From JANQTF01 sp036835375 (GTDB taxonomy: Bacteria > Bacteroidota > Bacteroidia > J057), in NCBI GenBank assembly GCA_036835375.1, contig DAITMB010000050.1, positions 1-33,868 of the forward strand: a DNA stretch of 33,868 bases, written 5' to 3'. The position numbers were made by a program, and so were the translations under genes. This document shows, one piece after another, positions 25,289-33,515 of this stretch; positions within the stretch are counted from its first letter, which is position 1, and every line of letters starts with the position of its first letter. A model generated the notes under the pieces. It saw only the letters and a program-made list of their open reading frames with translations. It did no database searches and was not told where the DNA came from.

Positions 25289-26176
25289 TTACTCAAATTC
25301 CGATACATAGGTTTTGGTCATGGAAGCTGGTACCATCAAAATATAATCAGCGCGCCCTTCATTGCCCTCGCTTTCCCACTGCATGGATTCTGATTCGAGC
25401 ATGGTGAGGGTGAGCACCTTGATATCAGGTGCAGCCTGCTGGAGGTACCACGCGATTCCTTGATGAAAATCGGAGTGATAGGCGCCATTGAGGTGGTAGA
25501 ATAACTGATCGGGCTGTCGGAAGCGCAGGATCCGGTGCGCCATGGTGGCGTCTTTAATGGCTTGCGCAGCAATAAAATGATCCGCATTCATTGTTCCACC
25601 ATGCCCCGTCATCATCTCGCGCATGGCAGCATAGGAGGATAGTTCGCTATCTATGACGATCGGAAGCGGTGGTAGCCATGCCTTGGCAGAGTCTGGCAGG
25701 AGCTCAAGGGACCCGATCCCTTCCCGCGCCACTTGGCGAGCCAAAGAACGCGGCGCGTTGGAAGCGACCAAGGGCACATCGCGCTGCACACACCAGTTCA
25801 CAACCGGACGGTAGTCGGTGGGATAATTGTTCCAGAGCTGCGTTTGGGCTTCAAACACCTGAGTGTCCCACGCTCGTGATGTGAGCTTGTCCAAGGCAGG
25901 CTGCTGATTGGTTTCAAACATCTCAAACCCCACTGCGATGCTGGGCCTTCGATCGGATAGATCTTTCAACAACTCCAGTTGCATCCAATGGCCGATGGGG
26001 TTGTTGTGATATTCACCAAACAGGATCACATCCGCTTGCGCCAGTTGCTTGAGGACTTTTTTGTAAGAGACCTCCTTGCCGCGATGATCCAGAAGGAGGT
26101 AGGCAGGTTTTTGTTGGGCGTGAAGTGGCATGAGTGGCCAAAGCAAATAAATCACCAGCCAAATGGCTCCCCAGCG
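25289..26176 (-). CDS. ChaN family (haem-binding, DUF399) exported protein
   Basis: The protein is 295 residues from ATG 26176, selected because it yields the signal peptide MRWGAIWLVIYLLWPLMPLHAQ; the frame is open 19 codons further upstream without a better signal. The ChaN/DUF399 signature is present: VILFGEYHNNPIGHWMQLEL at 51-70 (Gly55, Glu56, His58, His64), then GFEMFETNQQPALDKL, then the conserved alternating pattern ending in YHLNGAYHSDFHQGIAWYLQ. ChaN of Campylobacter binds haem as a dimer and is thought to take part in iron uptake; related domains in other bacteria act with unknown ligands. Here there is no lipobox, so the protein is periplasmic rather than lipid-anchored. It is divergent from the FMN-binding gene and precedes the helicase gene by 66 bases. 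Confidence 0.9.
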   Translation of the reverse strand, partial: RWGAIWLVIYLLWPLMPLHAQQKPAYLLLDHRGKEVSYKKVLKQLAQADVILFGEYHNNPIGHWMQLELLKDLSDRRPSIAVGFEMFETNQQPALDKLTSRAWDTQVFEAQTQLWNNYPTDYRPVVNWCVQRDVPLVASNAPRSLARQVAREGIGSLELLPDSAKAWLPPLPIVIDSELSSYAAMREMMTGHGGTMNADHFIAAQAIKDATMAHRILRFRQPDQLFYHLNGAYHSDFHQGIAWYLQQAAPDIKVLTLTMLESESMQWESEGNEGRADYILMVPASMTKTYVSEFE

Positions 26177-26463
26177 CATATAATTACTGGTGGAGCAACA
26201 GGGTTGGAACAGGAAATCATGGATCATTTTCATCCCCCAAGTTTACTTAAATTTTGAATCATTATCGAAGAATCGAAAGGCCTTCTCCCCTCTCAATGGC
26301 CTCCTCAAAAGCCGCTCTCTTCTGTTCATGAGTCTCAGCATTTGTCCGCATTCAACTACGACTGTCACTGCGCTTCGGGGATTTGAAAACATTCTCCAAT
26401 TTGCTGGCTTTCCCAGATTCATGTCCTCCTTTTCATCAACGGCGACTCTCTCTACCCTGTACT

Positions 26464-27057
26464 ATGCTTACCCTCACCACCATTTGGGATGAAATCTGGA
26501 GCTTTCTCGCGGAAGGGGCTTCTTCTTCCGCTCATCCTTTCTACACAGGAGCGCTCACTACCATTGGCACTACAGGTCCGACCTCCCGAATGGTCGTTTT
26601 GCGCGAGGCGACGAAAGAAACCCTCACGCTGACCTTGCACAGCGACATCCGAGCGGCGAAAATCCGTGATATCCGAGCGAATCCATCGGTCCACTGGCTG
26701 TTTTGGAATGCAGCTGACCAAGTGCAGCTTCGGATCAGCACGCTGGCTACCCTTCATTATCAAGACGATGTGGCTCGCGCGCAATGGGCGCATTTACCAG
26801 GACTCACCAAAGGAAATTTCAGCGCAGACCTCGTTCCAGGCGGCAAGATCTCCGATGCGCAAACGGGCATCGATACCTACACGCGTGTGCCAAATCCGAG
26901 CGACGAAAATTCTGAAGCTTGGTATCGCCATTTTGTGGTAGTGCAAACCAACGTTCAGCACGTCGATTGGCTCTCGCTCAGCCGGTCGGGGCATCGCAGG
27001 GCCTCCTTCGATTGCACGTCGCCGGAAAGCTGCCAAATGAGCTGGCTCATTCCCTAG
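26464..27057 (+). CDS. Pyridoxamine 5'-phosphate oxidase-like FMN-binding protein
   Basis: The protein is 197 residues from ATG 26464 (an upstream open frame to 26383 adds a low-quality extension and is rejected). It follows the Alr4036-type pyridoxamine-phosphate-oxidase fold: IWDEIWSFLAEGASSSAHPFY at the start, then the FMN-binding core SRMVVLREATKETLTLTLHS and DIRAAKIRDIRANPSVHWLF then W, then VQLRISTLATLHYQDD, and a C-terminal block VQTNVQHVDWLSLSRSGHRR. Members bind FMN and usually reduce or oxidise a small substrate; it is not PdxH itself (its conserved vitamin-B6 signature at the C-terminus is not seen). It is cytoplasmic and stands alone between a divergent ChaN gene and a convergent outer-membrane receptor gene 28 bases away. 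Confidence 0.85.
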   Translation: MLTLTTIWDEIWSFLAEGASSSAHPFYTGALTTIGTTGPTSRMVVLREATKETLTLTLHSDIRAAKIRDIRANPSVHWLFWNAADQVQLRISTLATLHYQDDVARAQWAHLPGLTKGNFSADLVPGGKISDAQTGIDTYTRVPNPSDENSEAWYRHFVVVQTNVQHVDWLSLSRSGHRRASFDCTSPESCQMSWLIP

Positions 27058-27085
27058 TCATAGTCCCATTTTCCTGCGCGAAGGG

Positions 27086-29887
27086 TTATCGTCGCCAGTC
27101 TCCTTCTTCAGGGGCACTCTGAACGAAGTTTCGTAGTTGGTACCGAAACGTGAGCATCGCATAGCGTTGAAGCACCGTCTGCTGCAAATCCTGAATATAA
27201 ATCTCAGTCACTGTCCGCGAAATGGCCGTGTTTTGCCCCAGTACGTCAAACACGGAAAGTTCCAGCTCGCCCCGTTGTTCTTTGAAGAATTTTTTGGCTA
27301 CACCTCCGCTCCACAGAAAAAAATCTTGGTTGAACCCATCCGTCAAACCACGATACAGCGTGTGGTCCAGAGAAGTGCGAATGACCCATCCACCCGGCGA
27401 AATCAAATTGATCCTCGCGCGACTCGTCTGGCTCCAAAACTGCGTGTTCAATTGTTCTTGCAGGGAGTTCGTCGCCATGTTAAAATCTGAGTTGGACGAT
27501 ATGGTAAAATCAATGTTCTTGTTGATGTTGCTACTTAGCACCAGCCCAAGTCCAATCCCTGTATTGCCGCTTACATTTTCCCGGCCATTGACCAAGCCAG
27601 GTGTTCGGACGAAATTCCCCGAAACGTTGAAATTCACATTCGACTTCAACGCAGCAATCGACTGACCGATAGAGAAGAAAGATCGCAGGTTAAGATAGCC
27701 ATTCAGGTTGACGGGCTGGGTAAACTGTCCGCCACGAGGCAATAACAGGCCATTGGCGAGGACAGTGTCCGAGACCGCGATGTAGCTGCTTCGGGCAATG
27801 TAGTTTTGAGATAGCTGGCTGCTGAGATTGAGGCTGATCAGGCGGCCCGATGCTGTGTTGGTTTTGTTATATCGCAAGAACATCCGATGGTCAAAGGACT
27901 GCTTCAATTCGGAGTTCCCACTGCTCAGTTGAAGCGGATTGGCATTGTTCACGACATCCTGAAGCTGCGATACAGAAGGCGCATTGGTACCGGAGCGATA
28001 CATCGCAAAAAATGAATTGTCTGTGCCTCTTCCTTGGCGAAACATGATCCTCGGGAGCAAATTATAAAAGGTGAATCCGATGGTATCTACTCGGGGAAAG
28101 ACTTGCTCGTTGTTGAGCTTCGCTTCCTGAACCCCCAATCGCGCATTCAAAAAGCCCTTTTCGGTCCGCCAAGAGATCCCGGTTCCTAGCTGCTGTGTGC
28201 GGTAGGTGCTCGAAAAGACGTTTGTCAGTTGCGTATCCAGCCGCGCATACTCCCCGCTGAGCTGATCGCCATTGAAGGTTTCTCGCTCCGAATCATTCCA
28301 TCGTGGCTCATATTCATACCAGGTACTGAGGGAGACTTTTTCAAAAATTTGCTCTGTCCAAGTCAGATTGGCCGACCCACTCCAGCCATCAGCTTCCAAA
28401 AAAGAGCGTTGGTCCAACGTGTCGGAAGGGATCGCAGAAGAAAAATAATTGAGGGCCGAATATTGACTATTTAGGCCATTAGAACGATTGTAGCCCGTGC
28501 TGACACGTAGCGAAAGGGTGCGACCCGGTTTTTCGAAACGGTGGCGCAGCAAGAGAAAATTATTCGCGTTGATGGCAGTCAGGTCGGAGTCGAAGTCAAT
28601 GACTGAGCTGTTGAGGAGGGCGTCGCCCAGGGAGGAAGTTCCGAGCGTGAGAGAATTTCCTTGGTTTTGCTGAATGCTGACGCGTGGCACCCAAATCAGG
28701 GAGGTTCTTTCGGTGAACTCTAATTCCAATCGGAAATTCGCCCGATGGTTGAGGTTCCGGCTGTCAGACTCCAGTCGCTCCTGATACACTTGGCCGGTGT
28801 CGCGCCCCGTGAGAAATTGCTGTAGGATCTCCTGATCGGCGACGTTGTCGGATTGGTTGAAAAAGTATGACCCTGTGAGTTGAAGCTTTTTGCCGATCTG
28901 GTCGCTATAATTGATCCCGATGGAATGCGTGGTGGAAATGCCGCCCTGCTCGCCCACAAGAAAGTCTCCGACGTTGTCGCCACCACCTCGACCGCCCCGG
29001 CCACCACGTCCGCGCCCTGCACCCGCGCTGGCTACGCCCAAGAGGTCGTCTGATGCAAAATTTTGCTGGTTAATGTTGTTGGTGATTCCTACCACCGAGA
29101 TCCTTCGGGCATCTTTGAAGAAATTGACATTACCGCCTGCGCGGTAGCGATCTTCGGTGCCATAGCCCGCATAGCCCGTACCAAAAGTCCCGTTGCGCGT
29201 CTCAGGCTTGGTCACAATGTTGATCGTTCTCACCGTCTCGCCGTCATCTACGCCAGTGAATCGGGACTGCTCGCTTTGCTGATCAAAAACCTGAATTTTC
29301 TGCACCACCTCCGCTGGCAGATTGTTTAGTGCCGCCCGTGGGTCGTCCCCAAAAAATGGCTTTCCATCTACCAGCACCTGCGTCACACGCTCACCCTGCG
29401 CGGTCACCTGGCCATCTGAACCTGTGATTCCCGGCATTTTTTGGATCAGGTCAGAAGCGGAGGCGTCGGGGTTGGTCGTGAAAGCCGAAGCATTGAACTC
29501 GGTGGTATCGCCCTTTTGTTGTGCGATGGCAGCTTCCGCCGAAATCGTCACTGCATCGAGCGAGTACGCCGCAGTGAGTCCGATCGGATTGGGAATGTCG
29601 AGCCCCGTGGCAGGAATGACAATCCGCCGCTCCAGCGTTTCAAACCCATCTGCTACAATCAGAAACAGATGGGCCCCTGTTTTCTCTAGTGAAATCGAAA
29701 ACTTCCCCTCTTCCGTGGTAATCCCCAGCGCCTGTACCGAATCTGGAAGACTCAAGAAGGTAACTGTAGCATCCGCAATCGGATCACTACTACCATCTTT
29801 GACGACTTTTCCGGTCACGCGCAAGCCTTGTCCTTGCACGGAAAGAAACCCTATGAGACTGAAGAAGACGAGGAAAGAATATTTCAT
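27086..29887 (-). CDS. TonB-dependent-receptor-like outer-membrane beta-barrel protein
   Basis: A 933-aa protein with signal peptide MKYSFLVFFSLIGFLSVQGQ, then a carboxypeptidase-regulatory-like domain (VTGKVVKDGSSDPIADATVT, residues about 23-100). A plug-like part follows, with DLIQKMPGITGSDGQVTAQG, VLVDGKPFFGDDPRAALNNL then PAEVVQKIQVFD, and GETVRTINIVTK. The remainder is an outer-membrane barrel of the OMP_b-brl_3 kind. An unusual Gly/Arg-rich loop (GAGRGRGGRGGRGGG, encoded about 28975-29030) sits early in the barrel region. The protein ends YQLRNFVQSAPEEGDWRR rather than with an aromatic residue, so the last strand is probably RYQLRNF. The gene follows a probable terminator at 29911-29951, so it likely has its own promoter in the short region before its ATG. 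The ligand is unknown. Confidence 0.92.
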   Translation of the reverse strand: MKYSFLVFFSLIGFLSVQGQGLRVTGKVVKDGSSDPIADATVTFLSLPDSVQALGITTEEGKFSISLEKTGAHLFLIVADGFETLERRIVIPATGLDIPNPIGLTAAYSLDAVTISAEAAIAQQKGDTTEFNASAFTTNPDASASDLIQKMPGITGSDGQVTAQGERVTQVLVDGKPFFGDDPRAALNNLPAEVVQKIQVFDQQSEQSRFTGVDDGETVRTINIVTKPETRNGTFGTGYAGYGTEDRYRAGGNVNFFKDARRISVVGITNNINQQNFASDDLLGVASAGAGRGRGGRGGRGGGDNVGDFLVGEQGGISTTHSIGINYSDQIGKKLQLTGSYFFNQSDNVADQEILQQFLTGRDTGQVYQERLESDSRNLNHRANFRLELEFTERTSLIWVPRVSIQQNQGNSLTLGTSSLGDALLNSSVIDFDSDLTAINANNFLLLRHRFEKPGRTLSLRVSTGYNRSNGLNSQYSALNYFSSAIPSDTLDQRSFLEADGWSGSANLTWTEQIFEKVSLSTWYEYEPRWNDSERETFNGDQLSGEYARLDTQLTNVFSSTYRTQQLGTGISWRTEKGFLNARLGVQEAKLNNEQVFPRVDTIGFTFYNLLPRIMFRQGRGTDNSFFAMYRSGTNAPSVSQLQDVVNNANPLQLSSGNSELKQSFDHRMFLRYNKTNTASGRLISLNLSSQLSQNYIARSSYIAVSDTVLANGLLLPRGGQFTQPVNLNGYLNLRSFFSIGQSIAALKSNVNFNVSGNFVRTPGLVNGRENVSGNTGIGLGLVLSSNINKNIDFTISSNSDFNMATNSLQEQLNTQFWSQTSRARINLISPGGWVIRTSLDHTLYRGLTDGFNQDFFLWSGGVAKKFFKEQRGELELSVFDVLGQNTAISRTVTEIYIQDLQQTVLQRYAMLTFRYQLRNFVQSAPEEGDWRR

Positions 29888-29910
29888 ACCACGCTGGTGA
29901 TTGATAGGGG

Positions 29911-29951
29911 AAGAAAAAAGAGTACACCCAACCGTAAAGGCTGAGTGTACT
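29911..29951 (-). terminator. Rho-independent terminator after the Spy-like gene
   Basis: On the minus strand AGTACAC/GTGTACT arms (29921-29951, partly paired inside) form a hairpin that is followed directly by CTTTTTTCTT (29911-29920). It lies 45 bases after the stop of the Spy-like gene and 24 bases before the receptor start, so it ends the upstream transcript. Confidence 0.6.
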
Positions 29952-29995
29952 TTGACAAAACATTTACAGACCCTTACGGCTATTCGTCATAGGTG

Positions 29996-30442
29996 TTAAG
30001 GTGTCTGAAACGGAGTTCTCGTGCTGTCGCGAGGACTTTGAACTCGTTGATTTTGGTTGCCGCCATCATGGCGATTCATCATCTTTTCGTGATGCTCATT
30101 TTGCATGTTATGATGCTTCTTGAGCTGCTCATCAGGCAGCAACGCCTTCAACTCTGCATCGTGCTGTTCAGTCACCTCAGTTGTCTTGGATTGAACAAGT
30201 TCTCTTTCTTGAGAACTTTGATTGCGCAAGTCTGCGTTTGCCTTGATGCAACGAAGATTCAGCCCTGCCAATGCTGTTACTTGAGTTTCGCCAAGCGATA
30301 AATCGCTGACTATGCGCTCAAATCGCGTTGTAGAAGGCTCTTCTGGACTCTCTTGTTGACCGAAATCGCGTTGCTGGGCTACCATCCAACTCACACACCC
30401 GAACAACGAGCTGGCGTTTGTCGAAGAGCGCATCGTCTCCAA
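29996..30442 (-). CDS. Spy/CpxP-like periplasmic protein with a His/Met-rich tail
   Basis: The 148-aa frame has a helical LTxEQ-type pattern: LSLGETQVTALAGLNL at 48-63, then AELKALLPDEQLKKHH at 97-111. This resembles the two-repeat Spy/CpxP fold (each repeat begins with an L-T/S-x-x-Q-like phrase). The tail is rich in His and Met (HHNMQNEHHEKMMNRH, with His94, 110, 111, 117, 118 and 125), suggesting metal binding. The N-terminus is weak for a signal peptide: ATG 30433 gives MRSSTNASSLFGCVSWMVAQ, with a possible cleavage before QQRDF, but it lacks the normal basic start and hydrophobic core. If there is a sequencing error here the true start may differ. It is transcribed after the antiporter gene (126 bases) and ends before a terminator. 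Family assignment is moderate. Confidence 0.6.
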   Translation of the reverse strand: METMRSSTNASSLFGCVSWMVAQQRDFGQQESPEEPSTTRFERIVSDLSLGETQVTALAGLNLRCIKANADLRNQSSQERELVQSKTTEVTEQHDAELKALLPDEQLKKHHNMQNEHHEKMMNRHDGGNQNQRVQSPRDSTRTPFQTP

Positions 30443-30568
30443 TCACACGTACTCCAAGGACGCTGGGAGCAGCTAGGAAAGGGAGTCTCTCCTGCATGTA
30501 TTCAAAATGGGGAGCTGAGTCTTGCTACAACTGCCCACACTTTTCCTCAAGTATCTTCGCCTCATCCC

Positions 30569-32143
30569 TTACATACTCGGAGGCAAAAGCACAAAAAACA
30601 CCAGCCAGGTCAAAAATAGGACTGGGAGGAGAATGATAGCGCTGTACTTGATGATGTATCCAAAGAAAGAAGGCATCGAAACGCCTCTTTCTTCTGCAAT
30701 GGCTTTGACCATGAAGTTAGGTCCATTACCGATATAGCTAAATGCACCGAAGAAGACTGCAGCAATAGAAATCGCACGCAAATAATCTTTGGTCCCCGGG
30801 AAAGAGACTCCATTGACGATTCCTTCAGAAAATGCCTTGACGGCAACTGGATCGCTCACCGAGGCGCCAAACTTTGCCAGCGCTGCGGAAAGGAAGTTGA
30901 CGTAGGTCGGCGCATTATCGAGAAATCCAGATAGCAAGCCCGTGACCCAGTACATGGAATTCACTGTGAAAAAACTTTGCCCCTGCGCTGAAGCCGCAAA
31001 GGTCCCGATGAGCTGAAGCGCAGGCATCATGGCGAAGAAAATTCCTGCGAAAAGGAACACGACCTCATTGATCGGTGCGAAGCTGAATTCATTGTCCCGC
31101 AACGCCTGCTTATCTGCAAAGTAATAAGAGCCAAATCCTGCGGAAAATTGGATTATTTCCCTCAAAAAAGAATATTTGGATCCGTGAAACTCGATTGCTG
31201 GCACCCAATCGAGCACATTGGGGTCGAGAAAAACGGCTCCCACAATCACTGCTAACCACAGGAAATTTCGCTGTCCACGTAAGACCATCTTGCCAGAGTA
31301 CACGGCCTCTGACGTGTTGAGGTCCACACTGTTTTTCCGGTCGTAATAATAGAAAGGGATAGAAATCAGCGCTAGGGCAAAAAACCATTCAGGTGCAACA
31401 TGGATCAGCATCCACTCAAAAGGAACCCCTTTGAGGAATCCCAAAAAAAGCGGCGGGTCACCGATCGGCGTCAAGGAGCCACCGATGTTGCTGACCATGA
31501 AAATGAAAAAAATGATGTGATAAGGCTGAAGTCGGTCGCGGTTGAGGCGAATGAATGGGCGAATCAGCAGCATAGAGGCACCCGTGGTTCCAATCACATT
31601 CGAAATGATGGCCCCAATCCATAGCAGGGCCAGATTGGCCCAAGGCGTTCCTTTTCTGTCAATCTGAATCAGAATTCCGCCAGAAGCAATGTAGAGCGGC
31701 GCAAGCAGCGCAATGAAAGAGACATATTCCGACAGCGCGTGAGCGGGCTCGTGGGCACCCGGCAACACAATCAGATAGTAACTCAAGGTGATAAGCCCCA
31801 ACCCGGGCGCGATCCACTTATAGTATTTGTGCCAAAAATGCCCAAAAAACACAGGACCGGTGGCGATCAGCAGCAAGAGCACAATGAAGGGAATCGTGGA
31901 CCAAAGGGCAGGCGCTGGATGAGCTCCCTGATCATGATCGATCTCGTGTTCGTCAAGCGAATGGCCAGATAATGTGGTGCTCGCAGCAGGATCGGTGGAA
32001 GGAGGATCATTCTGCGCAATCCCGTCGGAGGGAATATCACTTCCAGGCAGGTGGAGGGAATCGTCCTGGGCGGAGAGAGGTTGGAGCCCGAAGGTGATCC
32101 AAGTGAAGAGGATGAAAATCCAGGAAATGGATTGTCTTGTCAT
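30569..32143 (-). CDS. CitMHS/NhaD-like sodium:proton antiporter
   Basis: The protein is 524 residues from ATG 32143, chosen for its signal-like start MTRQSISWIFILFTWITFGL then QPLSAQ; the frame continues upstream to 32239 without a reason to use it. A hydrophilic segment of about 70 residues follows (AQDDSLHLPGSDIPSDGIAQ ... HSLDEHEIDHDQGAHPAPA), then about eleven membrane spans. Conserved blocks of the IT/CitMHS superfamily are SNVIGTTGASMLLIRPFIRL, then NIGGSLTPIGDPPLFLGFLK, then GLLSGFLDNAPTYVNFLSAA, then FGAFSYIGNGPNFMVKAIAE. Relatives exchange Na+ (or organic anions) for protons across the inner membrane. A cleavable signal followed by an acidic, His-containing periplasmic segment is unusual for this group. 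It ends 126 bases before the Spy-like gene. Confidence 0.88.
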   Translation of the reverse strand: MTRQSISWIFILFTWITFGLQPLSAQDDSLHLPGSDIPSDGIAQNDPPSTDPAASTTLSGHSLDEHEIDHDQGAHPAPALWSTIPFIVLLLLIATGPVFFGHFWHKYYKWIAPGLGLITLSYYLIVLPGAHEPAHALSEYVSFIALLAPLYIASGGILIQIDRKGTPWANLALLWIGAIISNVIGTTGASMLLIRPFIRLNRDRLQPYHIIFFIFMVSNIGGSLTPIGDPPLFLGFLKGVPFEWMLIHVAPEWFFALALISIPFYYYDRKNSVDLNTSEAVYSGKMVLRGQRNFLWLAVIVGAVFLDPNVLDWVPAIEFHGSKYSFLREIIQFSAGFGSYYFADKQALRDNEFSFAPINEVVFLFAGIFFAMMPALQLIGTFAASAQGQSFFTVNSMYWVTGLLSGFLDNAPTYVNFLSAALAKFGASVSDPVAVKAFSEGIVNGVSFPGTKDYLRAISIAAVFFGAFSYIGNGPNFMVKAIAEERGVSMPSFFGYIIKYSAIILLPVLFLTWLVFFVLLPPSM

Positions 32144-32285
32144 GCTGGAAGGAAAAATTCGGCCCAAAGTATCGACAAACTCGATGCAGCTCAAAAAATA
32201 GTCAAAGGCCAATCCAACACGATGTTCCGCCTCTGCCATTTCCCTTTCTACCTGCCAGCTACCTTCTCGACAAATACTTTGACAA

Positions 32286-33515
32286 CTACATGACCTCTTG
32301 GAGGACCCACGCTAACGAGCTTTGCCACCAATTTTTGGGGTCTGGAGCGATCTGGCGGGTCTTACGGAGCGCTTGCAGAATCGTTTGTGAAACATCCTGA
32401 AAAATGGCGTCGTCTTCCAAAGACACTTCCGGCTGCATCAGGTAAGCGAAAGTACGAGCCATTCCGCAATTCGCAATGAAGTCTGGGATCACTCCGACCC
32501 GCTCGTCTAGCCAAATTCCTGTTTTTCCTAAAAAAATATCCGGGTCGGCCAGGGGCACATTCGCGCCACACGAAACCAGTTGCAACCCATGGGCAACCAT
32601 TGCTTCACACTGCGCTTGGGTCACCAGTCTCGACCCTGCCGCTGGCACAAACACTTCCGCCCCGATAGACCATATTTCCCGGTCAATCGCCTCAAATGGC
32701 AGAACCTCAGCCCCTTTGAGTACCATTTTTTCCCGACTAAAAAATAGTCGTTTGATCGCCTCCAGGTCCATCCCAGCCGGCTCAATGATCCCCCCACGAC
32801 GATCTACGATCCCCACGATCCGAAAGCCTTCCTTAGCCAAGGTGAGCGCGGCGGCGGCGCCCACATTACCAAATCCCTGAACAATCACACGGGGCTTGTC
32901 TTTGTGAATATTCCACAAATCGTAGGCATGAACCACTGACATGCCCACACCATAGCCGGTGATCATGTCCGATACCGTCACCGTGCGGTCCTCATTCGTC
33001 GGTGCATAGTCCCAGTGCGTCACTGGCTTGGCCACCCCGATGCGCAGCTGCTCAATCACCACATCACGCACATTCGGATGAAGTCCCAGATGGCCATTCA
33101 CGACCCCTTCCTGAGGATGGAGCAAGCCCAGCCCGTAGGTAATGGGCATCACTTCATGGACTTCGTCCACGTTCATGTCGCCGCCTGTGCCGTAGTAATG
33201 TTTCAGCAGCGGAAAAATCGCTTGATACCAGCGTTGGAGCACCTCTCCTTTGCGCGGGTCCTCCGGGTCGAAATCAATTCCCGACTTGGCACCGCCGATC
33301 GGAGGTCCACACACGCTGAATTTTACTTCCATGGTCTTGGCCAGCGCCAGCACTTCTCCCAGCGTGCATCCAAGCCTCATGCGTGTGCCGCCACCAGCTG
33401 CCCCATTTTTGAGCGAATTGATCACCATCCAGCCTTCTGCCTCGGTCTCGGTATCTCGCCAGTGAAACACGATCTCGGGGGCTTTTTGCTCAAAGGACTT
33501 CAATTGCTGAATCAT
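32286..33515 (-). CDS. Glu/Leu/Phe/Val dehydrogenase family amino-acid dehydrogenase
   Basis: A 409-aa cytoplasmic enzyme of the glutamate/leucine dehydrogenase superfamily. The catalytic lysine is Lys77 in GPPIGGAKSGIDFDP, the acidic catalytic residue is probably Asp113 in GTGGDMNVDE, and the Rossmann NAD(P)-binding site is VIVQGFGNVGAAAALTLA. The substrate end contains GAAGGGTRMRLGCTLGEVLALAK. The reaction is reversible oxidative deamination of an amino acid to the 2-oxo acid with ammonium and NAD(P)H. Which amino acid cannot be told; the length and the motif set fit either a glutamate or a branched-chain type. It stands as a single gene with 142 bases to the antiporter start and a promoter-like TATATTTG about 30 bases upstream of its ATG. 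No anomaly is seen. Confidence 0.93.
   Translation of the reverse strand: MIQQLKSFEQKAPEIVFHWRDTETEAEGWMVINSLKNGAAGGGTRMRLGCTLGEVLALAKTMEVKFSVCGPPIGGAKSGIDFDPEDPRKGEVLQRWYQAIFPLLKHYYGTGGDMNVDEVHEVMPITYGLGLLHPQEGVVNGHLGLHPNVRDVVIEQLRIGVAKPVTHWDYAPTNEDRTVTVSDMITGYGVGMSVVHAYDLWNIHKDKPRVIVQGFGNVGAAAALTLAKEGFRIVGIVDRRGGIIEPAGMDLEAIKRLFFSREKMVLKGAEVLPFEAIDREIWSIGAEVFVPAAGSRLVTQAQCEAMVAHGLQLVSCGANVPLADPDIFLGKTGIWLDERVGVIPDFIANCGMARTFAYLMQPEVSLEDDAIFQDVSQTILQALRKTRQIAPDPKNWWQSSLAWVLQEVM

Noticed and set aside
30318..30497. A 59-codon minus-strand frame (MQERLPFLAAPSVLGVRVIG...) overlapping the Spy-like gene start
   Set aside because: It overlaps the start of the Spy-like frame, has no recognisable motif and no signal peptide; it may only matter if a frameshift is found there.
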